Positions 44,634 through 52,309 of a stretch of DNA of 64,000 nt are shown in pieces. Under the pieces are notes generated by a model that was not told where the DNA came from, searched no databases, and saw nothing but the letters and a program-made list of their open reading frames with translations. Source of the DNA: Mesorhizobium tamadayense (GTDB taxonomy: Bacteria > Pseudomonadota > Alphaproteobacteria > Rhizobiales > Rhizobiaceae). The translations under genes and the position numbers were made by a program. The stretch lies in the NCBI RefSeq assembly GCF_003863365.1, contig NZ_RQXT01000016.1:1-64000 (forward strand), in the 5' to 3' direction. Position 1 is the stretch's first letter. Each line of letters opens with the position of its first letter.

Positions 44634-45821
44634 TTATCGAATAACGCCGAGTTCGCGCCCAACTTCGCCAAACGCCTCCACCGCGCGGTCGATGTCGGCG
44701 CTGGAGTGCGCGGCCGACATCTGCGTGCGGATGCGCGCCTGGCCCTTCGGCACCACCGGGAAGGAAAAGCCGATGACATAGATGCCGCGCTTCAGCATGC
44801 GCCGTGCCATTTCCTGCGCAAGGGTGGCGTCGCCCAGCATCACCGGGATGATCGGGTGGTCGGCACCGGCAAGCGTGAAGCCGAGCTTGCCCATTTGAGA
44901 CCGGAAGCGTTCCGCATTGGCATACAGGCGCTCGCGCAAGGCGCCACCATTGCAGATCAGCTCGAACACTTTCAGCGAGGCGCCGGCGATCGCCGGCATC
45001 AACGTGTTGGAGAAGAGATAGGGGCGCGAGCGCTGGCGCAGCCAGTCGACCACTTGTTTCTTGCCCGAGGTGTAGCCGCCGGACGCGCCGCCCAGCGCCT
45101 TGCCGAGCGTGCCGGTGATGATGTCCACCCTGCCCTCGACGCCACAATGCTCGGCCGAACCACGGCCGTTCGCACCTACGATGCCGACCGCATGGCTGTC
45201 GTCGACCATCACCATCGCGTCGTATTTCTCGGCGAGATCGCACACCCCTCGCAGGTTGGCGATGATGCCGTCCATCGAGAACACGCCATCGGTGGCGATC
45301 AGCCGGAAGCGACAGTCCTTCGCTTCCTTCAGCCGGGCTTCCAGATCGGCCATGTCGTTGTTGGCGTAGCGGAAGCGCTTTGCCTTGGAGAGCCTGACCC
45401 CGTCGATGATCGAGGCGTGGTTCAGCGCGTCCGAGATGACCGCGTCCTCCTCGCCGAGCAGCGTCTCGAACAGGCCGCCATTGGCGTCGAAGCAGGAGCC
45501 GTAGAGGATGGTGTCGTCCATGCCCAGGAAGGACGAGATGGTGGCTTCCAGCGCCTTGTGCTCCTCCTGCGTGCCGCAGATGAAGCGCACGGACGCCATG
45601 CCGTAGCCGTAGCGGTCGAGCGCCTGCTTGGCGGCCTCACACAACTCGGGGCTGTCGGCGAGGCCGAGATAGTTGTTGGCGCAGAAATTCAGCACCTTGT
45701 CGCCGCCCACCTCGATCTCGGCAGACTGCATCGAGGTAATCACCCGCTCGGACTTGTAGAGCCCGGCCGATTTCAGCCCCTGAAGCTCGTTGTCGATGTG
45801 CGAGAGAAACGCTGCGATCAT
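44634..45821 (-). CDS. kbl: 2-amino-3-ketobutyrate coenzyme A ligase (glycine C-acetyltransferase)
   Basis: 395 residues, alpha-oxoamine synthase family. [18 protein letters not shown] near 45-62, [23 protein letters not shown] near 203-225 and the PLP lysine in [20 protein letters not shown] near 240 are typical. It splits 2-amino-3-ketobutyrate with CoA into glycine and acetyl-CoA, completing the Tdh pathway. It is the first gene of the kbl-tdh operon. The 287-bp region upstream shows no gene apart from a weak hairpin. Confidence 0.96.
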   Translation of the reverse strand: MIAAFLSHIDNELQGLKSAGLYKSERVITSMQSAEIEVGGDKVLNFCANNYLGLADSPELCEAAKQALDRYGYGMASVRFICGTQEEHKALEATISSFLGMDDTILYGSCFDANGGLFETLLGEEDAVISDALNHASIIDGVRLSKAKRFRYANNDMADLEARLKEAKDCRFRLIATDGVFSMDGIIANLRGVCDLAEKYDAMVMVDDSHAVGIVGANGRGSAEHCGVEGRVDIITGTLGKALGGASGGYTSGKKQVVDWLRQRSRPYLFSNTLMPAIAGASLKVFELICNGGALRERLYANAERFRSQMGKLGFTLAGADHPIIPVMLGDATLAQEMARRMLKRGIYVIGFSFPVVPKGQARIRTQMSAAHSSADIDRAVEAFGEVGRELGVIR

Positions 45822-46036
45822 GGTCTGGCCCTGTTCGGTTCAAGGCGGACTGTCGCGCCGCTGATGCGAAAAATCCATCGCAAAAACGACCGCTTCGGTG
45901 GCGCTGTGAAAGCTTTCCGGCCACAGCGGGACGACGATGAGCTCAAATGCCGACAACGCCTGAAAGGACGCGATAACCATCTTGTCAGCTTTGTCACGCC
46001 GCCGGGATGAGCGCCAGGCCTGCTTGCCGACCTGTT

Positions 46037-46057
46037 AACCCTTTCACGCCAAGGGTT
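46037..46057 (+). other. Hairpin in the kbl/GGDEF-EAL divergent spacer
   Basis: AACCCTT-TCACGCC-AAGGGTT is a perfect 7-7-7 inverted repeat followed by TTCT, 52 bp before the GGDEF-EAL start. It could be an operator or a weak terminator. The rest of 45822-46108 shows no recognisable gene. Confidence 0.35.
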
Positions 46058-46108
46058 TTCTCGCCGAATCCACGGCAGGAATCCGTCGACCGGAGGGGTC
46101 ACCCAGTT

Positions 46109-48178
46109 ATGTCGCAGCAGCCAGTGCATAGCGTTTCGCGCAAGCTGATCCTGCTGATCAAGAGTGGCTACTGGCTGGCCTTGCTGATCATCGCCGCCAT
46201 GGTGATGGCATCCTTCATCCTGCTGCAGCAGTTGATGGCGCAGCAGCAGCACAATGATGCGCTGCTCGACATCGTCTCCATGCAGAAGGCGCTGTCGCAG
46301 CGCATCGTCTTCCTGGCGGGCGCCACCGGTGCGGCCTCGCGCGACAAGCAGCCCGCGCTGGTCACGGCGCTCAAGCAGGCGACGGCCGAGTTCGAGACCA
46401 ACTACGACCGGCTGCTCAAGCAGACGGGCGCAGACCCGTTGTCGCCGGCGCGCAACGATCCGAAGTCGATCGAATACGTGCTGTTCAGCAAGCCGTTCCA
46501 TCTCGACTATTTCTCGGTCGGCCTTGTGGCCAACGGCGAGCGGCTGGCCTCCTCCTTCGGATCCCAGCTCGGCATGCAAAGCGACGGCTACAAGGGTGGC
46601 ACCGAGCGCGCCGGTCTCGACGCCTCCGTCGCCAATGCGACTTTGTCCGGCTATGCCGCGCTCGGCCAGCGCATCAGCGCCTTCGCCGATGAACGGTCGG
46701 GCGAGTTGCTCGATATGCACCGCACGCTGTTCTTCGCCACCATCGGCATCATCGTGCTGGTGGCGCTGTTCATCTTCCGGCCGATGTCCAACGCCATCCT
46801 GCGCAAGACGCATGAGCTGGTCGACGCACGCAACTCGATGGCCTTCATCGCCGTGCATGACGGCTTGACCGGCCTGCACAACCGCACCTTCCTCACCGAT
46901 CATTTCGAGACGCTGATCAAGGCGGCGCATCGCCGCCGCGAGCGGCTGGCGGCGATCCAGCTCGACCTCGACCGCTTCAAGCAGATCAACGACACGCTGG
47001 GCCACGCCGCGGGCGACTATGTGCTTGTCGTCACTGCACAGCGCATGCGCGATTCCTGCCGCGCATCGGATCTTTGCGCCCGGCTCGGCGGCGACGAGTT
47101 CGTCATGATCCTCAACGGCGCAGGCACCACCGAGGACATCCATGCGCTGGCCAAGCGCATCCTGGACGAGATCAACGAGCCTATCACCTTCCAGGGCGCG
47201 ACCATCATGCCTGGCGCCAGCGCCGGCATCGCCGTCTATCCGGTCGACGCCGACAGTGCGCAGGACCTGCTCGTCCATGCCGATCTCGCGCTCTATTCGG
47301 CCAAGAAGCTCGGCGGCGGCAGCTTCTCCTTCTTCTCCGAGGAGCTTCGGCGCGAGCTCGACTACCGCAAGCAGCTCGAGCAGGACATCCGCACCGCGAT
47401 CGCCGAAAAGACCTTCGACGTCTATTTCCAGCCGCAGGTGTCGCTCACCAGCGGCAAGATCAGCGGCATCGAGGCGCTGGTGCGCTGGAAGCATGCCGCC
47501 CGCGGCATGATCTCGCCCGGCGAGTTCATCCCAGTGGCGGAGAAATGCGGCTTCATGCCGGAGATCGGCCGCATCGTCATCACCAAGGCTATCAACGAAG
47601 CCGCCGAATGGGACCGCGCCGGCATCGATTTTGGGCGCCTCGCCGTCAATGTCTCGGGCACCGAGCTGCGCGAGCCGGATTTCGACAAGTTCCTGTTCGG
47701 AGCACTGGAGCGGGCCGGGCTCGCGCCGCAGAAGCTGTCGCTGGAAATCGTCGAATCCGTCATCCTCGACGACGAGAAGACCGGCATCGCCGCCAAGCTC
47801 AGGCACATCCGCGCCGCGGGCGTGCATCTCGAGCTTGACGATTTCGGCACCGGCTATGCTTCGCTGCGCCACGTCAACCCGAACGAGATCGACCGGCTGA
47901 AGATCGACCGCCGCTTCGTCCAGAACATCAACGAGAACGGCGACAACTCCAAGATCGTGCGCGCCATCACCGAGCTTGCCCGCGGTCTCGGCATCTCGAT
48001 CGTCGCCGAGGGCGCGGAGACCGAGGCCGAGCTCGACTCGCTGATGGCGATCGGCTGCGACCAGGTGCAGGGCTATTCGATCGCCTTCCCGATGCCGCAG
48101 GACAAGGCGCGGGAATGGCTGATCGCGCGCAGCCCGAAAAAGGCGAAGCTGAAGGTGCTGCAGGGCAGCCTGGCGTAG
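46109..48178 (+). CDS. Membrane-bound GGDEF-EAL cyclic-di-GMP protein
   Basis: 689 residues from an ATG with CGGAGGGG upstream. Two transmembrane helices (about 18-42 and 207-230) flank a periplasmic sensor region whose start (DIVSMQKALSQRIVFLAGATG) resembles the type IV pili methyl-accepting (PilJ-like) helical domain. The GGDEF domain keeps the active GGDEF at about 327-331. The EAL domain keeps EAL at about 454-456 (GIEALVRWKH), the ELDDFGTGYASL loop and VAEGAETEAEL, so both synthesis and hydrolysis of c-di-GMP are possible. Net activity cannot be told from sequence. It is monocistronic. Confidence 0.93.
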   Translation: MSQQPVHSVSRKLILLIKSGYWLALLIIAAMVMASFILLQQLMAQQQHNDALLDIVSMQKALSQRIVFLAGATGAASRDKQPALVTALKQATAEFETNYDRLLKQTGADPLSPARNDPKSIEYVLFSKPFHLDYFSVGLVANGERLASSFGSQLGMQSDGYKGGTERAGLDASVANATLSGYAALGQRISAFADERSGELLDMHRTLFFATIGIIVLVALFIFRPMSNAILRKTHELVDARNSMAFIAVHDGLTGLHNRTFLTDHFETLIKAAHRRRERLAAIQLDLDRFKQINDTLGHAAGDYVLVVTAQRMRDSCRASDLCARLGGDEFVMILNGAGTTEDIHALAKRILDEINEPITFQGATIMPGASAGIAVYPVDADSAQDLLVHADLALYSAKKLGGGSFSFFSEELRRELDYRKQLEQDIRTAIAEKTFDVYFQPQVSLTSGKISGIEALVRWKHAARGMISPGEFIPVAEKCGFMPEIGRIVITKAINEAAEWDRAGIDFGRLAVNVSGTELREPDFDKFLFGALERAGLAPQKLSLEIVESVILDDEKTGIAAKLRHIRAAGVHLELDDFGTGYASLRHVNPNEIDRLKIDRRFVQNINENGDNSKIVRAITELARGLGISIVAEGAETEAELDSLMAIGCDQVQGYSIAFPMPQDKAREWLIARSPKKAKLKVLQGSLA

Positions 48179-48289
48179 GGCGCATTGATATTCAGGTGAT
48201 GCCGGCCTGCGCTTCCGATGCTCGTATACTTTTAGTGCGCCCCGTACTCGACACGGCCTGGGTCTCTACGCTTTTGGCGCGATCCCGGG

Positions 48290-48754
48290 TTATGCCAGGT
48301 GAGGCGCTCCTTCCACTGCCGGCAAAGATGGCAAGGTCTTTAGAGGATTGAGCATTGGCACCCCGAGAGGGGCGAAATGACGCTCGTTATCCGTCAATAT
48401 CGTTAAACCATGAACTTCCGCCATCGCGGCGATCGCTATGTCTTCGAACCCTGGCTGGTGCGCCCTGGCCCGATCCAAGATAGTTCCGGCTGCATGCGCC
48501 GTGCGCAGATCGAAAGGAAGTATCCTTTCGTTATAAAGATATTCGACTGCCTGCCACCATTCGCGAAGTAGAGCCGTTTTTTTCGTAGCCCCTTCGCGCT
48601 CGGCCTTCGCTATTCCCGAGGTGATTTCGGACGCCGTAATCACGGAGAGGAACAAATGGTCGCTGGCTTGATCGAGCCAATCCGCCAACGCTGCCCGCCC
48701 AACCGTTTTGGAGGGTGCCATCGCCGAAATGATGTTGGTGTCCAGCAGGAACAT
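48290..48754 (-). CDS. PIN-domain ribonuclease toxin (VapC/FitB-like)
   Basis: 154 residues. The PIN metal site is complete: Asp in FLLDTNIISAM (residue 5), Glu in SVITASEITSG near 43, Asp in PGFEDIAIAAMAEVHG near 104 and Asp in LTILTDNERHFAPLG near 122. It is of the FitB/VapC type, a Mg-dependent RNase (often of tRNA) held by its antitoxin. It lies 12 bp after the antitoxin gene on the same strand. Confidence 0.92.
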   Translation of the reverse strand: MFLLDTNIISAMAPSKTVGRAALADWLDQASDHLFLSVITASEITSGIAKAEREGATKKTALLREWWQAVEYLYNERILPFDLRTAHAAGTILDRARAHQPGFEDIAIAAMAEVHGLTILTDNERHFAPLGVPMLNPLKTLPSLPAVEGAPHLA

Positions 48755-48766
48755 CAGACGCCTGCG

Positions 48767-49009
48767 TTATAGATCAACCTCGCGGGCGGGCTTGCGGGAA
48801 CGAGGCAGAATGTCAGATTTGGTGCCGGGAAACGCTGCCAGCAATCGCCCGAAACTAGGCACCCGCGACAGCCGCTCATAGTCCTTGAAAGACAGGATAA
48901 CAGCTTGCTTGCGACCGTGCCGTGTGATGACAGCAGGTTCTCCCGCAACAGCCTGATCGACCACTGCCGAGAGCGTTGCCTTGGCATCCTTCAACTGAAT
49001 CTCTCGCAT
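48767..49009 (-). CDS. Phd/YefM family antitoxin
   Basis: 80 residues from the ATG at 49009, which has GGAGGTCGGTT upstream. The longer frame would run through the operator. The N-terminus REIQLKDAKATLSAVVDQAVAGEPAVITRHGRKQAVILSFKDYERL is the Phd/YefM DNA-binding fold, and the tail (FPGTKSDILPRSRKPAREVDL) wraps the toxin. It neutralises the downstream PIN toxin and probably represses the operon through the palindrome at 49023-49043. Confidence 0.9.
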   Translation of the reverse strand: MREIQLKDAKATLSAVVDQAVAGEPAVITRHGRKQAVILSFKDYERLSRVPSFGRLLAAFPGTKSDILPRSRKPAREVDL

Positions 49010-49022
49010 AACCGACCTCCGA

Positions 49023-49043
49023 ATATGACCATTATGGTCATAT
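49023..49043. promoter_or_regulatory. Operator palindrome of the Phd-PIN toxin-antitoxin operon
   Basis: ATATGACCA-TTA-TGGTCATAT is a perfect 9-3-9 inverted repeat 14 bp upstream of the antitoxin start, overlapping the likely -10 region. Toxin-antitoxin operons are normally autoregulated through such sites. Confidence 0.75.
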
Positions 49044-49078
49044 ATAGCATTGCAACGCTGCGGGAACAATACGACCAG

Positions 49079-49510
49079 TTAGATGCTACCCACATTCGCT
49101 CGCAGCGCGGCTAGCATCTGCGCGAATTCCGCCAGCCTCTCGTCGGTAATTCCGGTCCGAAGCCGCTTGTCGAAGGCGATCGCGGCCTTGCGCAACCTTT
49201 CGAACAGCGCTTCGCCGGCCTCCGTCAGCGCCACCTGATGGACCCTGCGGTTTTCCGGATCGCGGCGGCGCGTCAGCAACCCTTGCCTCTCCATGGCGTT
49301 GAGGTGATGCGTCAGCGTCGCGCCCTGAATGCCGATCATGCCGGCAAGCTCGCGCTGGTTGGCCAGCTCCTTCGACTTAACGGACAGCAAGGTCACCCAG
49401 ACAGGCAGCGTGCCACCGGCCTCCACCAGGGCAGCGTCGAAGGCTTGCGCCACCACCTTGGCGGTGCGGGCGAGATTCATGCCGATGGGCGGGCGGTCAA
49501 ACGGTGTCAT
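49079..49510 (-). CDS. MarR family transcriptional regulator
   Basis: 143 residues from the ATG at 49510. A TTG six codons earlier is possible, and neither has a strong ribosome site. The winged helix includes LANQRELAGMIGIQGATLTHHLNAMERQGLLTRRRDPENRRVHQVALTEAG near 52-102. It is divergent from a small membrane protein, and three half-sites of the same word lie between them. It probably represses both genes. The effector is unknown. Confidence 0.88.
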   Translation of the reverse strand: MTPFDRPPIGMNLARTAKVVAQAFDAALVEAGGTLPVWVTLLSVKSKELANQRELAGMIGIQGATLTHHLNAMERQGLLTRRRDPENRRVHQVALTEAGEALFERLRKAAIAFDKRLRTGITDERLAEFAQMLAALRANVGSI

Positions 49511-49564
49511 GGGTCGACAGTAGAACAAGCAATGCGATGGTGAAACTCGGCTTCATGCATTGAC

Positions 49565-49586
49565 ATCTAACCGTTAGATATCTAAC
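49565..49586. promoter_or_regulatory. Triple half-site operator between the MarR and membrane-protein genes
   Basis: ATCTAAC-C-GTTAGAT (49565-49579) is a perfect 7-1-7 palindrome, and a third ATCTAAC follows at 49580-49586. The compact repeat in a divergent spacer suits a MarR dimer plus an extra half-site. Confidence 0.65.
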
Positions 49587-49658
49587 TTTGTCTTATTGAT
49601 GGCGTCGCGTTATGGTTGCGACGCGCGGCGCGGCGGGCGAGCAGAGAGGAGTGTGGTC

Positions 49659-50066
49659 ATGCAGTATGTCTACATCGTCGTGATCGGCCTGCACGTCATG
49701 GCCGGCGTCTTCTGGGCCGGCACGACCATCGCGGTTGCCCGCGATCCGGAAATCAAGGCGGAGCGCTTCATCCGGCCGCAACTCGGCGCCTCCGGCGTGG
49801 TGTTTCTGACCGGTCTACTGCTCTGGTATTTCTTCCATGAGGGTGCTTTCGGCTCGATGGAGATGGTGCTCGCGCTGGGCATTGCGACGGCATTGATCGC
49901 TGCCGGCGTGCAGGGCGCCCTTGTGGCCTCTTCCAGCAGGCAACTGGCCGGCGCCGACGCGGCGACGCAAACCGTATTGCGCGCGAAAATGACCAGAGGC
50001 GAACGCATCGCCGGCGGGCTGCTGGTCATCACCGTGCTCTGCATGGCCACCGCCAGGATGTTTTGA
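49659..50066 (+). CDS. Small integral membrane protein, probably MarR-regulated
   Basis: 135 residues with four hydrophobic helices (about 3-22, 45-62, 68-92 and 113-133). GLHVMAGVFWAGTTIAVARDP near the start recalls the CopD-like/DUF2269 heme- or metal-associated four-helix membrane proteins, with a conserved His-Trp pair, but the match is loose. No enzymatic motif is present. It is divergent from a MarR gene with a shared operator, so it may belong to a small stress or efflux response. Ribosome site GAGAGGAG. Confidence 0.65.
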   Translation: MQYVYIVVIGLHVMAGVFWAGTTIAVARDPEIKAERFIRPQLGASGVVFLTGLLLWYFFHEGAFGSMEMVLALGIATALIAAGVQGALVASSSRQLAGADAATQTVLRAKMTRGERIAGGLLVITVLCMATARMF

Positions 50067-50077
50067 GATATCGCACG

Positions 50078-50162
50078 GCGCCGGCACCAGACCGGCGCCA
50101 TGCGCGGCGCGCAACCGACCGAAGCGGCAGGTGGCTCTCCTTGCGGAGGCCGGTTGCGCGCC
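50078..50162. repeat. Two adjacent GC-rich hairpins, one abutting a pseudogene
   Basis: GGCGCCGG-loop-CCGGCGCC (50078-50100) lies just after the membrane-protein gene. A perfect 12-bp inverted repeat GGCGCGCAACCG/CGGTTGCGCGCC spans 50106-50162. The right arm of the second ends where homology of the flavin-oxidoreductase remnant begins, so it marks a breakpoint. Neither has a T-run. Confidence 0.6.
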
Positions 50163-50311
50163 ACCCCTTGGCCTCCTCGGCATGGTAGAGCCGGTAGCGC
50201 TTCTTCGGCATGCCGTCCTCCGAATAGGCCCGGCTCATGGCTGGTCGACATCACCCGGTTCTTCAGCGTCAGGTGCTTGAGCTGGTAGGGTTGGAGAAGC
50301 GGCTCGTTGCC
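50160..50311 (-). pseudogene. N-terminal remnant of an NADH:flavin oxidoreductase (Old Yellow Enzyme/DgcA-type), frameshifted
   Basis: Read leftward, the sequence encodes NEPLLQPYQLKHLTLKNRVM then STSHEP, and in the next frame AYSEDGMPKKRYRLYHAEEA then KG. Joined, this is the classic beginning of flavin oxidoreductases of the dimethylglycine/stachydrine/trimethylamine demethylase type. One extra G in the CCGGG run near 50233 causes the frameshift. About 50 residues remain and everything after the AEEAKG motif is gone. The remnant is 1.9 kb from a substrate-binding protein and an MttB-family gene of related metabolism. Confidence 0.65.
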
Positions 50312-50529
50312 GGTCGTCTTCCTGCCATTTCAAATTGTGCGGGAGCTGCTCCCGCTTCCATTTCACGCATCGGATACACCCAAAAACCGCTGCGGACTCT
50401 CTCGTCCAATGCTAATGAGCGGCCAAACACGCTGCACCTGAAGGAATGCAACGCACTTCTTTCAACCTTCGTTTCGCGCCCGCCGCCATGGAACTTGCAC
50501 TTGCAGCGGCTGGGAGCAAGGAGCCTGCC
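50312..50529 (+). other. Upstream region of queF
   Basis: About 220 bp without a gene. It holds a perfect palindrome GCGGGAGC-T-GCTCCCGC (50339-50355) and the AAGGAG ribosome site of queF. I looked for a preQ1 riboswitch (short stem-loop plus A-rich tail) and did not see one. Confidence 0.4.
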
Positions 50530-50991
50530 ATGACTGATGCAAAGAACCTCACCCAGCTCGGCAAGCACGTCGAGACGCCACAGAGCCCCGAACAGGCAGT
50601 CCTGGAGACCGTACCTTTCCAGCGCGGCGACGGCCCGCCGGCGATCGTGCGCTTCACCTGCCCGGAATTCACCTCGCTCTGCCCGGTCACCGGCCAGCCC
50701 GACTTCGCCCACATCGTCATCGACTACGCGCCCGACAAGAGGCTGGTGGAATCGAAGTCGCTGAAGCTGTTCATGACCTCGTTCCGCAATCACGGCGCCT
50801 TCCATGAAGAATGCACGGTCATGATCGGCCGCCGCATCGTGGAGGCGACCAAGCCGCTCTGGCTGCGCGTCGGCGGCTACTGGTTCCCGCGCGGCGGCAT
50901 CCCGATCGACGTCTTTTGGCAGACCGGCGCGCCGCCGAAGGACGCCTGGCTGCCCGACACCGGCGTAGCGCCCTATCGCGGAAGAGGCTGA
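50530..50991 (+). CDS. queF: NADPH-dependent 7-cyano-7-deazaguanine reductase QueF
   Basis: 153 residues, the short (type I, single-domain) form. The nitrile-attacking cysteine is in [15 protein letters not shown], about residue 52. VESKSLKLF near 74-82 and [12 protein letters not shown] follow, both QueF hallmarks. It reduces preQ0 to preQ1 for queuosine synthesis in tRNA. The ATG at 50530 has AAGGAG upstream. It stands alone, and the other que genes are not in the window. Confidence 0.95.
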   Translation: MTDAKNLTQLGKHVETPQSPEQAVLETVPFQRGDGPPAIVRFTCPEFTSLCPVTGQPDFAHIVIDYAPDKRLVESKSLKLFMTSFRNHGAFHEECTVMIGRRIVEATKPLWLRVGGYWFPRGGIPIDVFWQTGAPPKDAWLPDTGVAPYRGRG

Positions 50992-51002
50992 GCGGACCAG
51001 CA

Positions 51003-51614
51003 TCATTCGCACTGGTATTGGCTGAGCGCCCATTCGCCGGTCACCGACAGAAGGTCGGAGACCTTCCAGTCGCCGCCGACCTTCTTCAGCTTCCATTCGA
51101 GCCGGTGCTGGTGGCCTTCGACGACAAAGGCAACGACTACCTTGGCCTCGTCGCCATGGACCGCCTCGATGATGCGCAGGCTCTTGTCGATGGCGAGCTT
51201 GTCGTAGTCGGCATTGTCGAGCGCCATGTTGGGGTCGAGGCATTCGCCCTGCCCCGAGGCCCTCAGCGCGTCGCTCTTGTCGAGCACGCTCTTCGCCGGG
51301 TCGATGAAATTCTTGCGCTGGGCCGGGTCCAATTCCAGCCCGAGATGCTCGTAGAAGGGCTTCACCACCGCCGTCGGCGAACCAGGCAGGACGGGTGCGG
51401 CAGGCGCCGGTTCGGCCGGCTTGCTTTCCGGCGCCGGCATTGTGGCTGGCGGCGAGGTGTCGACCGCAGGCGGCGACTTGTCGTCCGCCGGCGCGTTGTC
51501 GCCGGAAGAGGCTTTTGGCGGCGAGCCGAACAGGCCTTGCGCCGAGGCGCCGTCGTTCAGCCCCGCGGCTAGCATCGACAGTATCGACAGCGCAACGACG
51601 AGACGGCGATGCAC
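51003..51614 (-). CDS. Secreted DUF3828-like protein with Pro/Ala-rich linker
   Basis: 203 residues. Signal peptide MHRRLVVALSILSMLAAGLN, cleavage near ASA/QG. A proline/alanine-rich low-complexity stretch (about 30-75) is followed by a compact domain: VKPFYEHLGLELDPAQRKNFIDPAKSVLDKSDAL, a Cys in GECLDPN, and the ending W-containing WKVSDLLSVTGEWALSQYQCE. This fits the DUF3828 layout. It is similar in domain order to the protein encoded just upstream, so the two look like paralogues from a tandem duplication. Confidence 0.68.
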   Translation of the reverse strand: MHRRLVVALSILSMLAAGLNDGASAQGLFGSPPKASSGDNAPADDKSPPAVDTSPPATMPAPESKPAEPAPAAPVLPGSPTAVVKPFYEHLGLELDPAQRKNFIDPAKSVLDKSDALRASGQGECLDPNMALDNADYDKLAIDKSLRIIEAVHGDEAKVVVAFVVEGHQHRLEWKLKKVGGDWKVSDLLSVTGEWALSQYQCE

Positions 51615-51618
51615 GAGA

Positions 51619-52206
51619 TCACTCCGCCGAGGAGCCGCATTCCAGCGAGCTCAGCGTCCAGTCGCTAGTCTTGGAGGTGATATCCGCGATCTTCCACTTG
51701 CCGTCCAATTTCTTCAGCGACCACACCATTTCGCGCTTGGAATCATCGCCTTCCGGGAAAAGATTGAAGCTCGCCGTCACCTCGGCGGTGTCGCCGTTGA
51801 CGGCCTCAGTGAGCTTCAGCGTCTTGGACACGGTCTTCTGGTCGAAATCCTGGGCGTCGAGGCCAGGGTCGAAGTCGATGCAGGATACCTCGTCGGGCTT
51901 TTCCTTCCGCGCCTTGTCGTTGGCCTCGAAGAGCTTGGTGACCGGCTCGGTGAAGCGGTCGCGGTATTTCGCGTCCGCCTCGAACTTCACTTCAGGGACA
52001 TAGAAGAACTTCACGGCGTTGGAAGCCGGCCCGGCAAGTGCCGCGGCGGGCAAGGCAATCGACATGGCAGCGGCCAGCACCAGAGCGGGATGCAGTTTGG
52101 TTAAGCGGGCATCCCGCTCTGGTTCATTGTTTTGATCGCATTTCTGCGACGCCAACTGATCCCACTTGGCTTCCCACTTAGCTGCAAAATGCTCTGTCGG
52201 TGTCAT
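51619..52206 (-). CDS. Secreted DUF3828-like protein, upstream paralogue
   Basis: 195 residues if started at the ATG at 52206. The hydrophobic signal-like stretch (PALVLAAAMSIALPAAALAGP) begins only near residue 40, so the true start may be later (GTG at 52080 or ATG at 52065). The mature domain has KFFYVPEVKFEADAKYRDRFTEPVTKLFEANDKA, SCIDFDPGLDAQDFD, then AEVTASFNLFPEG and DGKWKIADITSKTSDWTLSSLEC. Two cysteines are conserved with the downstream protein. A 15-bp inverted repeat (52079-52123) lies across the possible start region. The function is unknown. Confidence 0.65.
   Translation of the reverse strand: MTPTEHFAAKWEAKWDQLASQKCDQNNEPERDARLTKLHPALVLAAAMSIALPAAALAGPASNAVKFFYVPEVKFEADAKYRDRFTEPVTKLFEANDKARKEKPDEVSCIDFDPGLDAQDFDQKTVSKTLKLTEAVNGDTAEVTASFNLFPEGDDSKREMVWSLKKLDGKWKIADITSKTSDWTLSSLECGSSAE
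52079..52123. repeat. 15-bp perfect inverted repeat at the 5' end of the DUF3828-like gene
   Basis: ACCAGAGCGGGATGC (52079-52093) and GCATCCCGCTCTGGT (52109-52123) are exact inverted copies around a 15-base loop. They lie between the two candidate starts, inside the coding frame. A hairpin here could hide a start site or be a small mobile repeat that extended the frame. Confidence 0.7.
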
Positions 52207-52309
52207 GCAGGATCTCCGGATGTTCGGCGGCGTGGTGGCGGATCACCACCACGCGTCCTGCATGCATATCGGCTTTTTCGAGGCGCATGAAGTCCTGGCG
52301 CTGCGCGTC

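Noticed and set aside
45870..46010. Short open frame ending VSFVTPPG in the kbl/GGDEF spacer
   Set aside because: It continues from antisense of kbl, has no ribosome site and no family, and cannot be told from chance.
45818..47872. 684-residue minus-strand frame across the GGDEF-EAL gene
   Set aside because: It is antisense to a gene with intact GGDEF and EAL motifs. The composition is Asp/Gln/His/Arg-rich shadow and it has no domain.
50312..50529. preQ1 riboswitch upstream of queF
   Set aside because: No short stem-loop followed by an A-rich pseudoknot tail could be found. The strong palindrome here has a different form.
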